Assembly (NCBI GenBank): GCA_902591925.1
Contig: CACJCN010000003.1
Coordinates: 62,001 to 126,000, forward strand
Length of the DNA stretch: 64,000 bases
Direction of reading: 5' to 3'
Source of the DNA: an uncultured SAR86 cluster bacterium
Lineage (GTDB): Bacteria > Pseudomonadota > Gammaproteobacteria > Magnimaribacterales > D2472
Shown piece after piece: positions 52,138 to 62,186 of this stretch. Made by a program: the position numbers and the translations under genes. The notes beneath the pieces were generated by a model, which was not told the origin of the DNA, searched no databases, and was given only the letters and a program-made list of their open reading frames with translations. Numbering within the stretch: the first letter of the stretch is position 1; each line of letters opens with the position of its first letter.

Positions 52138-52542
52138 ATGGCATATAGTAAAAAAGTTGTTGAAAAGTTTGAAAACACACTAAATAACCCTGAAGCTTTC
52201 AAGGTTGGGCGATTTGACCCTAAAGATTCAAATGTAGGGACCGGAATGGTCGGCGCACCTGCTTGTGGTGATGTTATGAAACTTCAAATAAAGTGTGAAC
52301 CAAAAGGAAATACACATGTAATTAAAGATGTAAAGTTCAAAACTTATGGCTGTGGCTCTGCAATCGCATCATCTAGCGAATTAGTAGAAATGTTAATTGG
52401 TAAAACATTAGAGGAGGCAAAAGCAATTAAAAATGTTGAAATAGTCGAAGCGCTAGAACTCCCACCAATAAAAATTCATTGTTCAGTCTTAGCTGAAGAT
52501 TCTATAAGACAAGCAATCGAAGATTACGAAGCTAAACAATAA
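52138..52542 (+). CDS. iscU: Fe-S scaffold IscU
   Basis: GAPACGDVMKLQIKC, FKTYGCGSAIASSS, LPPIKIHCSVLAEDSI. Confidence 0.98.
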   Translation: MAYSKKVVEKFENTLNNPEAFKVGRFDPKDSNVGTGMVGAPACGDVMKLQIKCEPKGNTHVIKDVKFKTYGCGSAIASSSELVEMLIGKTLEEAKAIKNVEIVEALELPPIKIHCSVLAEDSIRQAIEDYEAKQ

Positions 52543-52547
52543 AAATA

Positions 52548-52889
52548 ATGGATAAATTCAAATCCTCAGACATTAACTTCTCTGACAGCGCAATAAATCA
52601 TTTTAGTAAAGTTTTAAAAAAAAGAGGTTATGGAGAAGGAATTAGGCTTGGGGTAAAAGAAGCTGGATGTTCAGGTTATGAATATACCTTTGATTTTGTT
52701 GATAATTTTGATGAAGAACATGTTTTGATTGAAACAAGTGCCTGTAATGTTTTTATTGACTCTAAAAGCTACTCTTATTTAAAAGGTAGTTTAATTGATT
52801 ATGTTGATGAAGGTCTCAATCAAGGTATTAAATTTATTAATCCAAATGCAAAAGCAGTTTGTGGTTGTGGTGAGAGCTTTACTATTTAA
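52548..52889 (+). CDS. iscA: A-type Fe-S carrier IscA
   Basis: VKEAGCSGYEYTFDF, CGCGESF. Confidence 0.94.
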   Translation: MDKFKSSDINFSDSAINHFSKVLKKRGYGEGIRLGVKEAGCSGYEYTFDFVDNFDEEHVLIETSACNVFIDSKSYSYLKGSLIDYVDEGLNQGIKFINPNAKAVCGCGESFTI

Positions 52890-52891
52890 TT

Positions 52892-53233
52892 ATGGCTAAA
52901 ATAAAGATTTGGCCTCATATGGAAATCTGTCCTAATGGAGCTGAAATTGAATCTTTGCCAGATGAAACAATTTGCGAAGCAGCTTTAAGAAATAACATTA
53001 AAATTGAACACGCTTGTGAGATGTCTGCTGCATGTACAACTTGTCACTGCATTGTAAGAAAAGGGTTTGAATCCCTAGATGAAGCAAGCGATATCGAGGA
53101 GGATCTGTTAGATAAAGCATGGGGTCTTGAGCAGACCTCAAGATTAAGTTGCCAAGCTGTTCCACCTCAAGATGAGGAAATAGAAATTGAACTTCCAAGA
53201 TATAATATAAACATGGTTTCAGAAGATCACTAA
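52892..53233 (+). CDS. fdx: ISC-type 2Fe-2S ferredoxin
   Basis: HACEMSAACTTCHCIVRKG, RLSCQAVP. Confidence 0.97.
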   Translation: MAKIKIWPHMEICPNGAEIESLPDETICEAALRNNIKIEHACEMSAACTTCHCIVRKGFESLDEASDIEEDLLDKAWGLEQTSRLSCQAVPPQDEEIEIELPRYNINMVSEDH

Positions 53234-53437
53234 ATGGTTCAACTTGATTGGTTAGAGGTTATTGATATAGCCATAGAATTAAATGAAAAGTATCCTGAGT
53301 TAGATCCTCAATGGATTAGCTTTCCAGATTTACATAAAAAAATTTGTGGACTTGAAAATTTTATTGGGGATCCTAATAAATCAAATGAAAAGATACTTGA
53401 AGCTATTCAAATGCATTGGATAGAAGAATATCAATAA
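53234..53437 (+). CDS. iscX: IscX
   Basis: LDWLEVIDIAIELNEKYPELDPQWISFPDLHK. Confidence 0.95.
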   Translation: MVQLDWLEVIDIAIELNEKYPELDPQWISFPDLHKKICGLENFIGDPNKSNEKILEAIQMHWIEEYQ

Positions 53438-53476
53438 CTCTAATATAATAGCGTCTTATTTTATTGGGATGAAAAT

Positions 53477-53902
53477 ATGTCAACAGAAAAAACATTATCT
53501 ATAATTAAACCTGATGCTGTTAAAAAAAATGTCATCGGTAAAATAATATCCAGATTTGAAGAAAACGGACTATATCTTGTTGCAGCAAAATTAATTCATC
53601 TTTCAGATGAAAAAGCATCTGGTTTCTATGCAGAACATATTGGAAAATCCTTTTTTGAGGATTTAAAGAAGTTTATGACTTCTGGTCCGGTATTTGTTCA
53701 AGTTCTTGAAGGTAAGAATGCAGTTCAAAAAAATAGAGATCTGATGGGAAGTACTGACCCAATGGAAGCAAATCCTGGAACTATTAGATCGGATTTTGCT
53801 AACAGCATTGATGCAAATGCTGTTCATGGTTCTGACTCTTTAGAAAGTGCGAAAAGGGAGATTGAGTATTTCTTTGATGAGAAAGAAATATTGAATAAAT
53901 AA
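53477..53902 (+). CDS. ndk: Nucleoside diphosphate kinase
   Basis: [33 protein letters not shown]. Confidence 0.99.
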   Translation: MSTEKTLSIIKPDAVKKNVIGKIISRFEENGLYLVAAKLIHLSDEKASGFYAEHIGKSFFEDLKKFMTSGPVFVQVLEGKNAVQKNRDLMGSTDPMEANPGTIRSDFANSIDANAVHGSDSLESAKREIEYFFDEKEILNK

Positions 53903-53903
53903 A

Positions 53904-54992
53904 TTGCATAAAAAGTCTAATTTGATGGGTTACTCACTTGAGTCACTCGAGAATTTTTTTTGTGGTATAGGAGAACAAAAATTTAGAGCTAAGCAATTGT
54001 TAAGTTGGATTCACAAAAAAGGAATTACCAATTTTAATTTAATGACTGATTTCAATAAAGAACTACGAATCAAATTACAATCTCTTGCAATTATTAAACC
54101 TCCAAAAATCTTTAAAGAATTTATATCTGAAGAGGGCACAAAAAAGTTTTTGATTGAATTAGAATCTGGCTCTATGGTTGAAATGGTCATTATTCCAGAA
54201 AAGAATAGAAAAACATTATGTATATCATCTCAAGCTGGCTGTGCTCTTCAATGCACATTTTGTGCAACTGGAGCCCAAGGATTTAAACAGGATCTAAAAA
54301 GTGACGAAATTATTGGTCAATTATGGCTTGCTAATTTTCATAATAAAGAAATAAATCAAATTACAAATGTAGTTTTTATGGGAATGGGAGAGCCGCTTTT
54401 GAATTATGATGCTGTTCTTGAGTCTGCAAAAATCATGAAAGACCCTCATTCCTACGGATTATCAAGAAAAAGAATTACAATTAGTACATCAGGAATAGTT
54501 CCTAATATACTTAAACTATCTCAGGATATTGACGTTTCACTTGCAATATCTCTTCATGCATCAGATGACATTTTAAGAGATGAAATTGTTCCCATAAATA
54601 AAAAATATCCAATAAAAGCTTTATTGGATGCTTGCAAAGAATATTTAAGTAGTTTCAAAAATAAAAAAACCATCACTATGGAATATATTTTAATTGATGG
54701 TATTAATGACTCTATTGAACATGCAAAACAATTAGCTATTCTGCTTTCAGACATTTCTTGTAAGATCAATTTAATACCATTTAATAACTTTAAGGGCACA
54801 ACATATAAAAGACCTAGTAACAACAAGATGAGTATATTTAAAAAATATTTGATGGATAAAGGTTTCATAGCAACTTTAAGAATTACAAGAGGGGATTCAG
54901 TAGCTGCTGCATGTGGTCAGTTGGTTGGAGATTTATCAAACACAGTCAAAGGTAAAAACTTAATTAAACATAGGTTGATAAATGAGAGGTGA
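53904..54992 (+). CDS. rlmN: 23S rRNA/tRNA m2A methyltransferase RlmN
   Basis: SSQAGCALQCTFCATGAQGF radical SAM CxxxCxxC. Confidence 0.97.
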   Translation: MHKKSNLMGYSLESLENFFCGIGEQKFRAKQLLSWIHKKGITNFNLMTDFNKELRIKLQSLAIIKPPKIFKEFISEEGTKKFLIELESGSMVEMVIIPEKNRKTLCISSQAGCALQCTFCATGAQGFKQDLKSDEIIGQLWLANFHNKEINQITNVVFMGMGEPLLNYDAVLESAKIMKDPHSYGLSRKRITISTSGIVPNILKLSQDIDVSLAISLHASDDILRDEIVPINKKYPIKALLDACKEYLSSFKNKKTITMEYILIDGINDSIEHAKQLAILLSDISCKINLIPFNNFKGTTYKRPSNNKMSIFKKYLMDKGFIATLRITRGDSVAAACGQLVGDLSNTVKGKNLIKHRLINER

Positions 54993-55755
54993 GTTGAAAT
55001 CTGCTGCTTCTGCAAAGATAGGCAAAAAGTTTGCTGAAAAAAGAAAATATCTTGGTTATTCATTAGATCAAGTTTCAGAGATTTTAGTTATTAATAAAGA
55101 TTATCTTAAAGCTATTGAAGGAGGTAATTATTCTATTTTTCCAAGTGAATCATTTGCGAAAGCATATTTTTTAAAATATCGGGATTTTTTAAAAATTTCA
55201 AACGAATTTCCAAATATTTTTGATTTTAAAACTTCTAAAAATAAGATGAAAATTCAGCAAGAGATCAATTTCAATGAAAAAATAGATTTATTTTCAATTT
55301 TAATTTATGTATGTTTGATTATTTCATTAGTTACTGGGGTTTATTTATTTATTCAATTTCCAGATTTTATTGGTCAAAAAAAAATAAATGACGAAATAGA
55401 AATTAATAATATTCAAAACGTTATCAATGAACTTGATAATCAAAATAATACTGAAATTTTATACCCTGTCGATCAAGAAAAAATACCCTCGAATAAATTA
55501 ACAATAGATGATAACTTGCTAAAACTCGAGTTTTCTGGAGAATGTTGGATTGAAATTTATGTTGATGAAAAAATTGTAGAGGCTCAGTTATTTAAAGCTG
55601 AGGATATATATAAGACTGAAATTGTGATGCCCTTCAAAGTTATTGTAGGTAATGCTGATTATGTAAATGGAACATATAATGGTGATGTCATTGATTTTAT
55701 TACTGATGCTAATAGACTAACAAGAGTGAATACTATTAATTTTACTGATGAGTAG
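54982..55755 (+). CDS. rodZ: Cytoskeletal protein RodZ
   Basis: N-terminal HTH (LGYSLDQVSEILVINKDYLKAIEGGNY), central TM, C-terminal domain CWIEIYVDEKIVEAQLFKAED. Confidence 0.9.
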   Translation: MRGELKSAASAKIGKKFAEKRKYLGYSLDQVSEILVINKDYLKAIEGGNYSIFPSESFAKAYFLKYRDFLKISNEFPNIFDFKTSKNKMKIQQEINFNEKIDLFSILIYVCLIISLVTGVYLFIQFPDFIGQKKINDEIEINNIQNVINELDNQNNTEILYPVDQEKIPSNKLTIDDNLLKLEFSGECWIEIYVDEKIVEAQLFKAEDIYKTEIVMPFKVIVGNADYVNGTYNGDVIDFITDANRLTRVNTINFTDE

Positions 55756-56851
55756 CTGGATAAAAAGAAAAGATACCAAAGTTGTGCGTGTGGGTGACGT
55801 TGCGGTTGGTGGCTATAATCCAATTTCTATTCAATCAATGACTAATACTAACACGAAAGATATTGTGTCAACTGTAAAACAAATTAATGATCTTGATGCA
55901 GCTGGTGCTGATATTGTAAGAGTATCTGTTCCAGGCTATGAGGAAGCAAATGCATTTAAAGAAATAAAAAAAGCTGTCAAGATTCCTCTTGTTGCAGACA
56001 TACATTTTGATTACAAGATTGCTATAGAGGTTGCAGATACTGCAGACTGTTTGAGAATAAATCCAGGGAATATTGGAAAACAAGATAAAGTCAAAGAAGT
56101 TATAAATTCTGCGATTGACAATGATATTCCAATTAGAGTTGGGGTAAATGCTGGATCATTGGAGAAAGATCTTCAAAAAAAATATGGTGAGCCAAATGCC
56201 GACGCTCTTGTTGAATCTGCTCTTAGGCATGTAGAAATTTTAGATAAGTTTAATTTTCAAAATTATAAAATGAGCCTAAAAGCGTCCAATATTGAAATGA
56301 CAGTTGATGCTTACAGGAAAATTTCAGAAATTATTAATCAACCTCTACATTTAGGAATTACAGAGGCTGGAAGCTACAGAGCTGGAACCGTAAAATCGTC
56401 TATTGGAGTTGGAATGCTTTTATCAGAGGGTATAGGTGATACTATAAGAATTTCTCTTGCCTCAAACCCTGTTGATGAAGTTAAGGTTGGTTGGGATATC
56501 CTAAAAAGTTTGAATATTAGAAGTAGAGGAGTAAAAATTATTGCGTGCCCAAGTTGCTCCAGACAAAATTTTAATGTTATTGAAGTTGTAAACGAGCTTG
56601 AAGAGAGGCTTGAGGATATATCTGATGACATAGAGGTTGCAATAATTGGATGTTATGTTAATGGTCCAGGTGAGAGTAAAGTTGCAAATATAGGACTCAC
56701 TGGCGCCAGTCCAAAAAATTTATTATATGTTGATGGTTTACCAAATAAAAAAATATCAAATGAAAATCTGATTGATGAGCTTGAGGAACAAATAAGGTCA
56801 AAAGTTTCTGATAAACAAATTGAATCTGAAAAAATTATTTTAAGGAGCTGA
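55748..56851 (+). CDS. ispG: HMBPP synthase IspG (GcpE)
   Basis: ISIQSMTNTNTKD, ACPSCSRQNFNVIEVVNELE, GCYVNGPGES. Confidence 0.98.
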   Translation: MSSWIKRKDTKVVRVGDVAVGGYNPISIQSMTNTNTKDIVSTVKQINDLDAAGADIVRVSVPGYEEANAFKEIKKAVKIPLVADIHFDYKIAIEVADTADCLRINPGNIGKQDKVKEVINSAIDNDIPIRVGVNAGSLEKDLQKKYGEPNADALVESALRHVEILDKFNFQNYKMSLKASNIEMTVDAYRKISEIINQPLHLGITEAGSYRAGTVKSSIGVGMLLSEGIGDTIRISLASNPVDEVKVGWDILKSLNIRSRGVKIIACPSCSRQNFNVIEVVNELEERLEDISDDIEVAIIGCYVNGPGESKVANIGLTGASPKNLLYVDGLPNKKISNENLIDELEEQIRSKVSDKQIESEKIILRS

Positions 56852-56852
56852 T

Positions 56853-58118
56853 GTGGATAAAATTTCCTCTCTAACAGGAATGCTTGACTTGATTTCTAGT
56901 AAGTCAGATCTAAATGAATATTCGAATAGAATTATTGCAACTGAAGATAACTTAAAAGATATTTTTAGAAATTTTTCTTATTCTGAAATAAGAACTCCTG
57001 CTTTAGAAAACAGCAATTTATTTAAAAGGTCTGTTGGAGACACATCAGACATTGTAAACAAGGAACTTTATACATTTACAGACAAAAATGATAAAAGTAT
57101 TAGTCTTAGACCAGAGGGAACAGCTAGCGTTATAAGATCAATTATAGAAAAAAAGCTAGATAGCGAAACTCACAAGTTATGGTATTTGGGACCTATGTGG
57201 AGGTATGAGAGACCCCAAAAGGGAAGATTTAGACAGTTTAATCAAGCAGGAATAGAGATTTTAGGTTTCAAAGAGGGACCTCCAGAGTTTGAATTAATTT
57301 CATTAATTTGTGAAATTAATAGAAAACTTTGTATAGATAATCCCATTATCAAGATAAATCATCTTGGTGATGCAGAAACTAAAAAGAAATTTTGTGACGA
57401 GTTAGTTAATTTCCTTACTCCAATAAAATCTGAGTTAGGAAATAAAGATTTACTTAGGCTGGAAACTAACCCTCTTAGAATTCTAGACTCAAAAAATGCA
57501 AAAACACAGGAAGCTCTTGCCAAAGCACCTTCAATAAAAGATTTTTTACCAAAAAATTCTATAGAGCTACTCTCAAAAATTAAACAAACTTTTTCAACTG
57601 AATGTGAGATTGTTATAGATTATGGATTAGTAAGAGGTTTAGATTATTATACAGGTTTTGTTTTTGAAGCTGTTTCATCTGAATTAGGTGCTCAGGACTC
57701 ATATCTTGGAGGAGGAAGATATGATAATTTGTCTAAGCAGTTAGGTGGCAAAGAACTTCCAGCAATTGGAATGGCTGTTGGTATTGAGAGACTTTCTCTA
57801 ATAACTGATCCAAAGATAAATAATAATGTATTAATCTCGTTTATAATTGTGTCTAGTAATTTTGATCCAAAAGCATATAAAATAGCGCACAATATTAGAT
57901 CAATTAACGATTGCGTTGATATAGATATTCAATTGTCAGATGCAAGCTTAAAATCAAAATTAAGAAGAGCTAACAAAGACAATGCATCATATGCAATTAT
58001 AGTTGGCGATGACGAACTTGAGTCGGATTCTGTTATATTTAAACCCTTAAATGAAAAAGATTCTGAGCAAGTTAGAATAAGTATTTCAGAATTAGAAAGT
58101 TATATAAAAAATTTATAA
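56853..58118 (+). CDS. hisS: Histidyl-tRNA synthetase
   Basis: LRPEGTASVIRSI, GPMWRYERPQKGRFRQFNQAGIEILG, GLVRGLDYYTGFVFE. Confidence 0.98.
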   Translation: MDKISSLTGMLDLISSKSDLNEYSNRIIATEDNLKDIFRNFSYSEIRTPALENSNLFKRSVGDTSDIVNKELYTFTDKNDKSISLRPEGTASVIRSIIEKKLDSETHKLWYLGPMWRYERPQKGRFRQFNQAGIEILGFKEGPPEFELISLICEINRKLCIDNPIIKINHLGDAETKKKFCDELVNFLTPIKSELGNKDLLRLETNPLRILDSKNAKTQEALAKAPSIKDFLPKNSIELLSKIKQTFSTECEIVIDYGLVRGLDYYTGFVFEAVSSELGAQDSYLGGGRYDNLSKQLGGKELPAIGMAVGIERLSLITDPKINNNVLISFIIVSSNFDPKAYKIAHNIRSINDCVDIDIQLSDASLKSKLRRANKDNASYAIIVGDDELESDSVIFKPLNEKDSEQVRISISELESYIKNL

Positions 58119-58133
58119 CGATAGGGGCTCATT

Positions 58134-58778
58134 ATGAACAATGTATATGAAAACAATATGCGGTTTTTGCCTATTTTGAAATTTTGGGATAAATATAAAA
58201 AAATAATATCTTTACTTGTACTTACTTTAATTGGATTAATTACATTTTTCATAATAAACAAGCAAATTAATAAATATCAATCTGAGCAAGCAGCATTAAT
58301 TTACAATGATTGGCAAACAGAACTCCTATCTGAGGAGCCGAATATTGAAAATTTAAATAGTTTGCTTGATGAGTTTTTAAATAGCTACAAAAAAACCGGG
58401 TATACCCAATTAGCTCTTCTTGAAAAAGCCAACCTAGATGCCAAGCTCAAAAACTATGATGAAGCTTTATATAATTTCAATGAATTAATAATGTTAACCG
58501 ATGGCGCTAGAGACAATAAAATTTTTAATAAAATTTCTAGAGTAAGTGCATCAAGAATACTTTTGTCACTAGAAAGATATGATGAAGCACTATCAATGAT
58601 TGAAAAATATTCTTTAGGTGACACAAATGCACCGATTCATGAATTAGCTGGCGATATTTTATTCAAACAAGGTAAAGTTAATCTCGCAATTAATCAATAT
58701 GAAGCTGCTGAAGAAAAATATACTGATCAAACATCAAAATCTATTATTTCAATGAAAATAGCAAGCATTTCAAATTAA
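58134..58778 (+). CDS. yfgM: YfgM-like TPR membrane protein
   Basis: N-terminal TM, TPR repeats, between hisS and bamB. Confidence 0.85.
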   Translation: MNNVYENNMRFLPILKFWDKYKKIISLLVLTLIGLITFFIINKQINKYQSEQAALIYNDWQTELLSEEPNIENLNSLLDEFLNSYKKTGYTQLALLEKANLDAKLKNYDEALYNFNELIMLTDGARDNKIFNKISRVSASRILLSLERYDEALSMIEKYSLGDTNAPIHELAGDILFKQGKVNLAINQYEAAEEKYTDQTSKSIISMKIASISN

Positions 58779-58779
58779 A

Positions 58780-59934
58780 ATGAAATTTTTAAAACAAAAA
58801 TTATTTCTATTATCAATTCTCTTAATAAGTGGATGCTCTACTCTTGATAGTCTTAGGTTTTGGCAAAATGATGAAGTTGATCCTGACGAGCCAAAAGAGC
58901 TCAGTTCTTTTGCAAGTCAAGAAAATATTAAAGTTCTTTGGAGAAATTCATATAATGGTGAAAATGAAATTGGTAATTTCTTACCAAGTTTTAATGCTCA
59001 AAATATCTTTTTTAGCGATGCATCAGGTAATGTTTTATCTATGGATGCAAAAACTGGAAATGATAATTGGTCAGTTAAATTAAACTTTTTAGCTTCAGGC
59101 ACCTCAGCTGGGTTCGGAATTGTTGTCGTGGCTGATGTTGATGGAAATGTAATTGCTCTTGATCAAATTGATGGCAGTGTATTATGGTCGTCTAATGTAA
59201 AAGGAGAGGTACTAAGCAGCGTAGCAATAGATGCAAAAATAGTAGTTGTCAAAACTGGATCTGGAGAACTTTTAGGTTTAAATAAAGACAGTGGTGAAGT
59301 GATTTGGTCATACAGGTCGACATTACCAGTTTTAACTATAAGAGGTAATAGTAGCCCTGTAATTGTTGATAATTTAGTTTATGCATCTTTTGACAACGGT
59401 AGGCTTGGTGTCTTTGAATTAAATTCTGGCTTTCAAATATGGGATGGAGCAATATCGTATGTCAGTGGAGCCTCTGAATTAGAAAATTTAATAGATTCAG
59501 ATTCGAATCCAGTTATTGAAGGAGGACTAATTTATACCACAAACTATCAAGGTAATTTAAATATTTTTGATCCCTCTCAAAAAAGATCCGTTTGGAGTAA
59601 CAATGCTTCATCATTTTTTTCACCAATTATTAGCAGAGGGATGTTAATGGTTGTTGAAGAAAACTCTTCAATAAAGTCTTTTGCACTTAAAACACTTGAG
59701 GAGTCATGGATTAATAGCGATTATCTAAATAGAGATCTATCTAATGGTGTTTCATACAAAGATAATATAGTCGTTGGAGACTTTGAAGGTTATGTGCATG
59801 TTATTAATATTCTAAATGGTCGAACAGTTGGTAGAGAAAAGTTATCTAGACATCCTATTAAAACCATCTTAAGCAGAAGTGACAGCTTATATGTAATTGA
59901 TGAAGCTTTTAATTTAATATCAATTGACTTATAA
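58780..59934 (+). CDS. bamB: Outer membrane assembly lipoprotein BamB
   Basis: Lipobox ISGC, repeated PQQ-type propeller blades, upstream of der. Confidence 0.95.
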   Translation: MKFLKQKLFLLSILLISGCSTLDSLRFWQNDEVDPDEPKELSSFASQENIKVLWRNSYNGENEIGNFLPSFNAQNIFFSDASGNVLSMDAKTGNDNWSVKLNFLASGTSAGFGIVVVADVDGNVIALDQIDGSVLWSSNVKGEVLSSVAIDAKIVVVKTGSGELLGLNKDSGEVIWSYRSTLPVLTIRGNSSPVIVDNLVYASFDNGRLGVFELNSGFQIWDGAISYVSGASELENLIDSDSNPVIEGGLIYTTNYQGNLNIFDPSQKRSVWSNNASSFFSPIISRGMLMVVEENSSIKSFALKTLEESWINSDYLNRDLSNGVSYKDNIVVGDFEGYVHVINILNGRTVGREKLSRHPIKTILSRSDSLYVIDEAFNLISIDL

Positions 59935-59949
59935 AAATGGATTTTAGAT

Positions 59950-61335
59950 ATGTTTACTTCAATTGCAATTATAGGACGTCCAAACGTAGGTAAATCTACC
60001 TTATTTAATAAACTTACAAACTCTAGAGACGCAATAGTTTCAGATTTCCCTGGCCTTACCAAAGATAGAAATTATGGTTTTTTGAAATTTAAAGATAAAA
60101 AAGCTTTATTGGTTGATACTGGAGGAATTGCAAAAGATAACGATGAAATTAAAGTGGCGATTTCTAATCAAGCATGGATAGCAGTTGAAGAATCAGAAGT
60201 TGCTTTATTTTTATTAGATGGTTCAGAGAGTTTGACCAGTCTTGACCTTGAAATTATTTCGAAGTTAAGAAAATTAAATAAACAATTCATCACAATCCTT
60301 AATAAAATTGACAAAAAATCTGATGGTCTTATAAAAGAAGATCTTAAGAAGAAGGGAGTTGAGGGCTATTTAGAAATTAGTGCTGAACACTCAAAAAATT
60401 TAAATAAAATCAAATTAGAGCTCGAAAAAAGATTAACAAAAGCTGACATTGAATTTCCTGAGGGTAAAAAAGTCGCTATTCTCGGAAGGCCGAATGCTGG
60501 CAAATCAACTTTTATAAATAAATTAATAAATGAGGAAAGATTGATAGTTAGCGAGATTGCAGGAACTACCATTGATGCAATAAGTGTCCCATTTATATTC
60601 AATAATGAAGAATTTATTTTGATTGATACTGCCGGTATTAGAAAAGGTTACAAACATAATCATAAAATTGAATATTTTTCATTTGTTAGAGCAATGCATG
60701 CTATTGATAAAAGCGACATTGTAATTTTCATTTGTGATATTGATGACGGGGTCGTTGATCAAGATATGAAGATTCTCAACATGATTATAGACAACGGAAA
60801 GCCAGTACTTTTTGCATTAAATAAGGTTGATTTAATGAGTAAAAAAGAATTGAAAACAAAATATCTTACAAAAAAAATGCAATCTGAATTTCTAAAAAAT
60901 ATCGAACAAGTTGAAATATCTGCATTAAATAAGAAGGGTTTTAATAAAGTTTTTAAATTAGCTAGAAAGATTATAAAAAAATCTCAAAGAAATTTTACGA
61001 CATCAATGCTTAATAAATTATTAGAAAGATTTTTATCTATAAATCCTCCTCCATCTATATCTGGCAGACAAATTAAGTTTAAGCACGTCCATTTTGGAGG
61101 GATTCATCCAACAACTTTTATTATTCATTCCAACCAAGATAAAAAAATTCCAAAAAATTATCGTAAATATTTAGAAAACTCCTTTAGGTCTGAACTAAAT
61201 TTAAAAAGTATACAGCTTAAAATTATTTTCAGAAAATCTGATAATCCTTACGAGGGCAAAAAAAATAAACTTTCAGAAAGACAGGTAAAAAAAAGAAAAC
61301 GATTGATAAAGCATAACAAAAAATCAAAAAAGTAA
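59950..61335 (+). CDS. der: Ribosome biogenesis GTPase Der (EngA)
   Basis: Two G domains: GRPNVGKSTLFNKL and GRPNAGKSTFINKL; basic C-terminus. Confidence 0.98.
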   Translation: MFTSIAIIGRPNVGKSTLFNKLTNSRDAIVSDFPGLTKDRNYGFLKFKDKKALLVDTGGIAKDNDEIKVAISNQAWIAVEESEVALFLLDGSESLTSLDLEIISKLRKLNKQFITILNKIDKKSDGLIKEDLKKKGVEGYLEISAEHSKNLNKIKLELEKRLTKADIEFPEGKKVAILGRPNAGKSTFINKLINEERLIVSEIAGTTIDAISVPFIFNNEEFILIDTAGIRKGYKHNHKIEYFSFVRAMHAIDKSDIVIFICDIDDGVVDQDMKILNMIIDNGKPVLFALNKVDLMSKKELKTKYLTKKMQSEFLKNIEQVEISALNKKGFNKVFKLARKIIKKSQRNFTTSMLNKLLERFLSINPPPSISGRQIKFKHVHFGGIHPTTFIIHSNQDKKIPKNYRKYLENSFRSELNLKSIQLKIIFRKSDNPYEGKKNKLSERQVKKRKRLIKHNKKSKK

Positions 61336-61418
61336 TCCCTAATTACCAATTTGAACTAAAAATCTGCGTTATAATTCAACCTAATAATAAATTATTTATA
61401 TTTATAATTTAGCACACA

Positions 61419-61802
61419 ATGCAAGAACGACCAGTATATCTAGATTTAACAAAAATCAGACTACCTATGTCTGCCTTTTCATCAATTTCACATAGATTGT
61501 CAGGCATGTATGTTTTTTTTATAACAATTCCATTGATGTTATATATGATTGATCAATCAGTATCCTCAAAGGCTTCTTTTGAAGGGCTAATAATTGAAAT
61601 TACATCAATTTCTGCGTTTTCTATTTTTGTATTTTTGAGTATTGCTATATTTTGGTATCACATACTTACCGGTATTAGGCATTTAATTATGGATTTTTTT
61701 CACATAGGTGAGTCCTTAAATGGCTCACATTACTCATCTATTTTTACTTTAGTTTTATGGATAGGAACTTCACTAGTTTTTTTTGGATATTTGTTCATAT
61801 GA
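61419..61802 (+). CDS. sdhC: Succinate dehydrogenase cytochrome b556 subunit
   Basis: RPVYLDLTKIRLPMSAFSSISHRLSGMYVF, YHILTGIRHLIMDF. Confidence 0.94.
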   Translation: MQERPVYLDLTKIRLPMSAFSSISHRLSGMYVFFITIPLMLYMIDQSVSSKASFEGLIIEITSISAFSIFVFLSIAIFWYHILTGIRHLIMDFFHIGESLNGSHYSSIFTLVLWIGTSLVFFGYLFI

Positions 61803-62158
61803 AAGGTTCATTTATTTGGTATACACAGAGATACACTTCCATAATAATACTCTGCTATCTAATTTATATATTAAGTTTTATATTCACCAATCAAGACATT
61901 AATTTTTTTTCTTGGTCTGATTTTTTTCTCTCATTTCAAGTTAGATTTCTCTCATCAATCGTATTTCTTGTAATTGTTTTACATGCCTTCATTGGACTTT
62001 GGACAGTTGGAACAGATTATTTAACAAAACGAACTCTTGGCTATTTAAATATAAGCCTTTCGAGAGGGGCAGATATCTTAAGATATATTTATTACTTTAT
62101 TTTTGGATTATTAGGCATTGTGTATTTAACTGCCATTTTTTATATAATATGGTTATAA
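61799..62158 (+). CDS. sdhD: Succinate dehydrogenase membrane anchor
   Basis: Between sdhC and sdhA; TM protein with LHAFIGLWTVGTDYL; ATGA overlap start at 61799. Confidence 0.88.
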   Translation: MKGSFIWYTQRYTSIIILCYLIYILSFIFTNQDINFFSWSDFFLSFQVRFLSSIVFLVIVLHAFIGLWTVGTDYLTKRTLGYLNISLSRGADILRYIYYFIFGLLGIVYLTAIFYIIWL

Positions 62159-62186
62159 TGTATGCTGATATTTAATTATAAATAAT

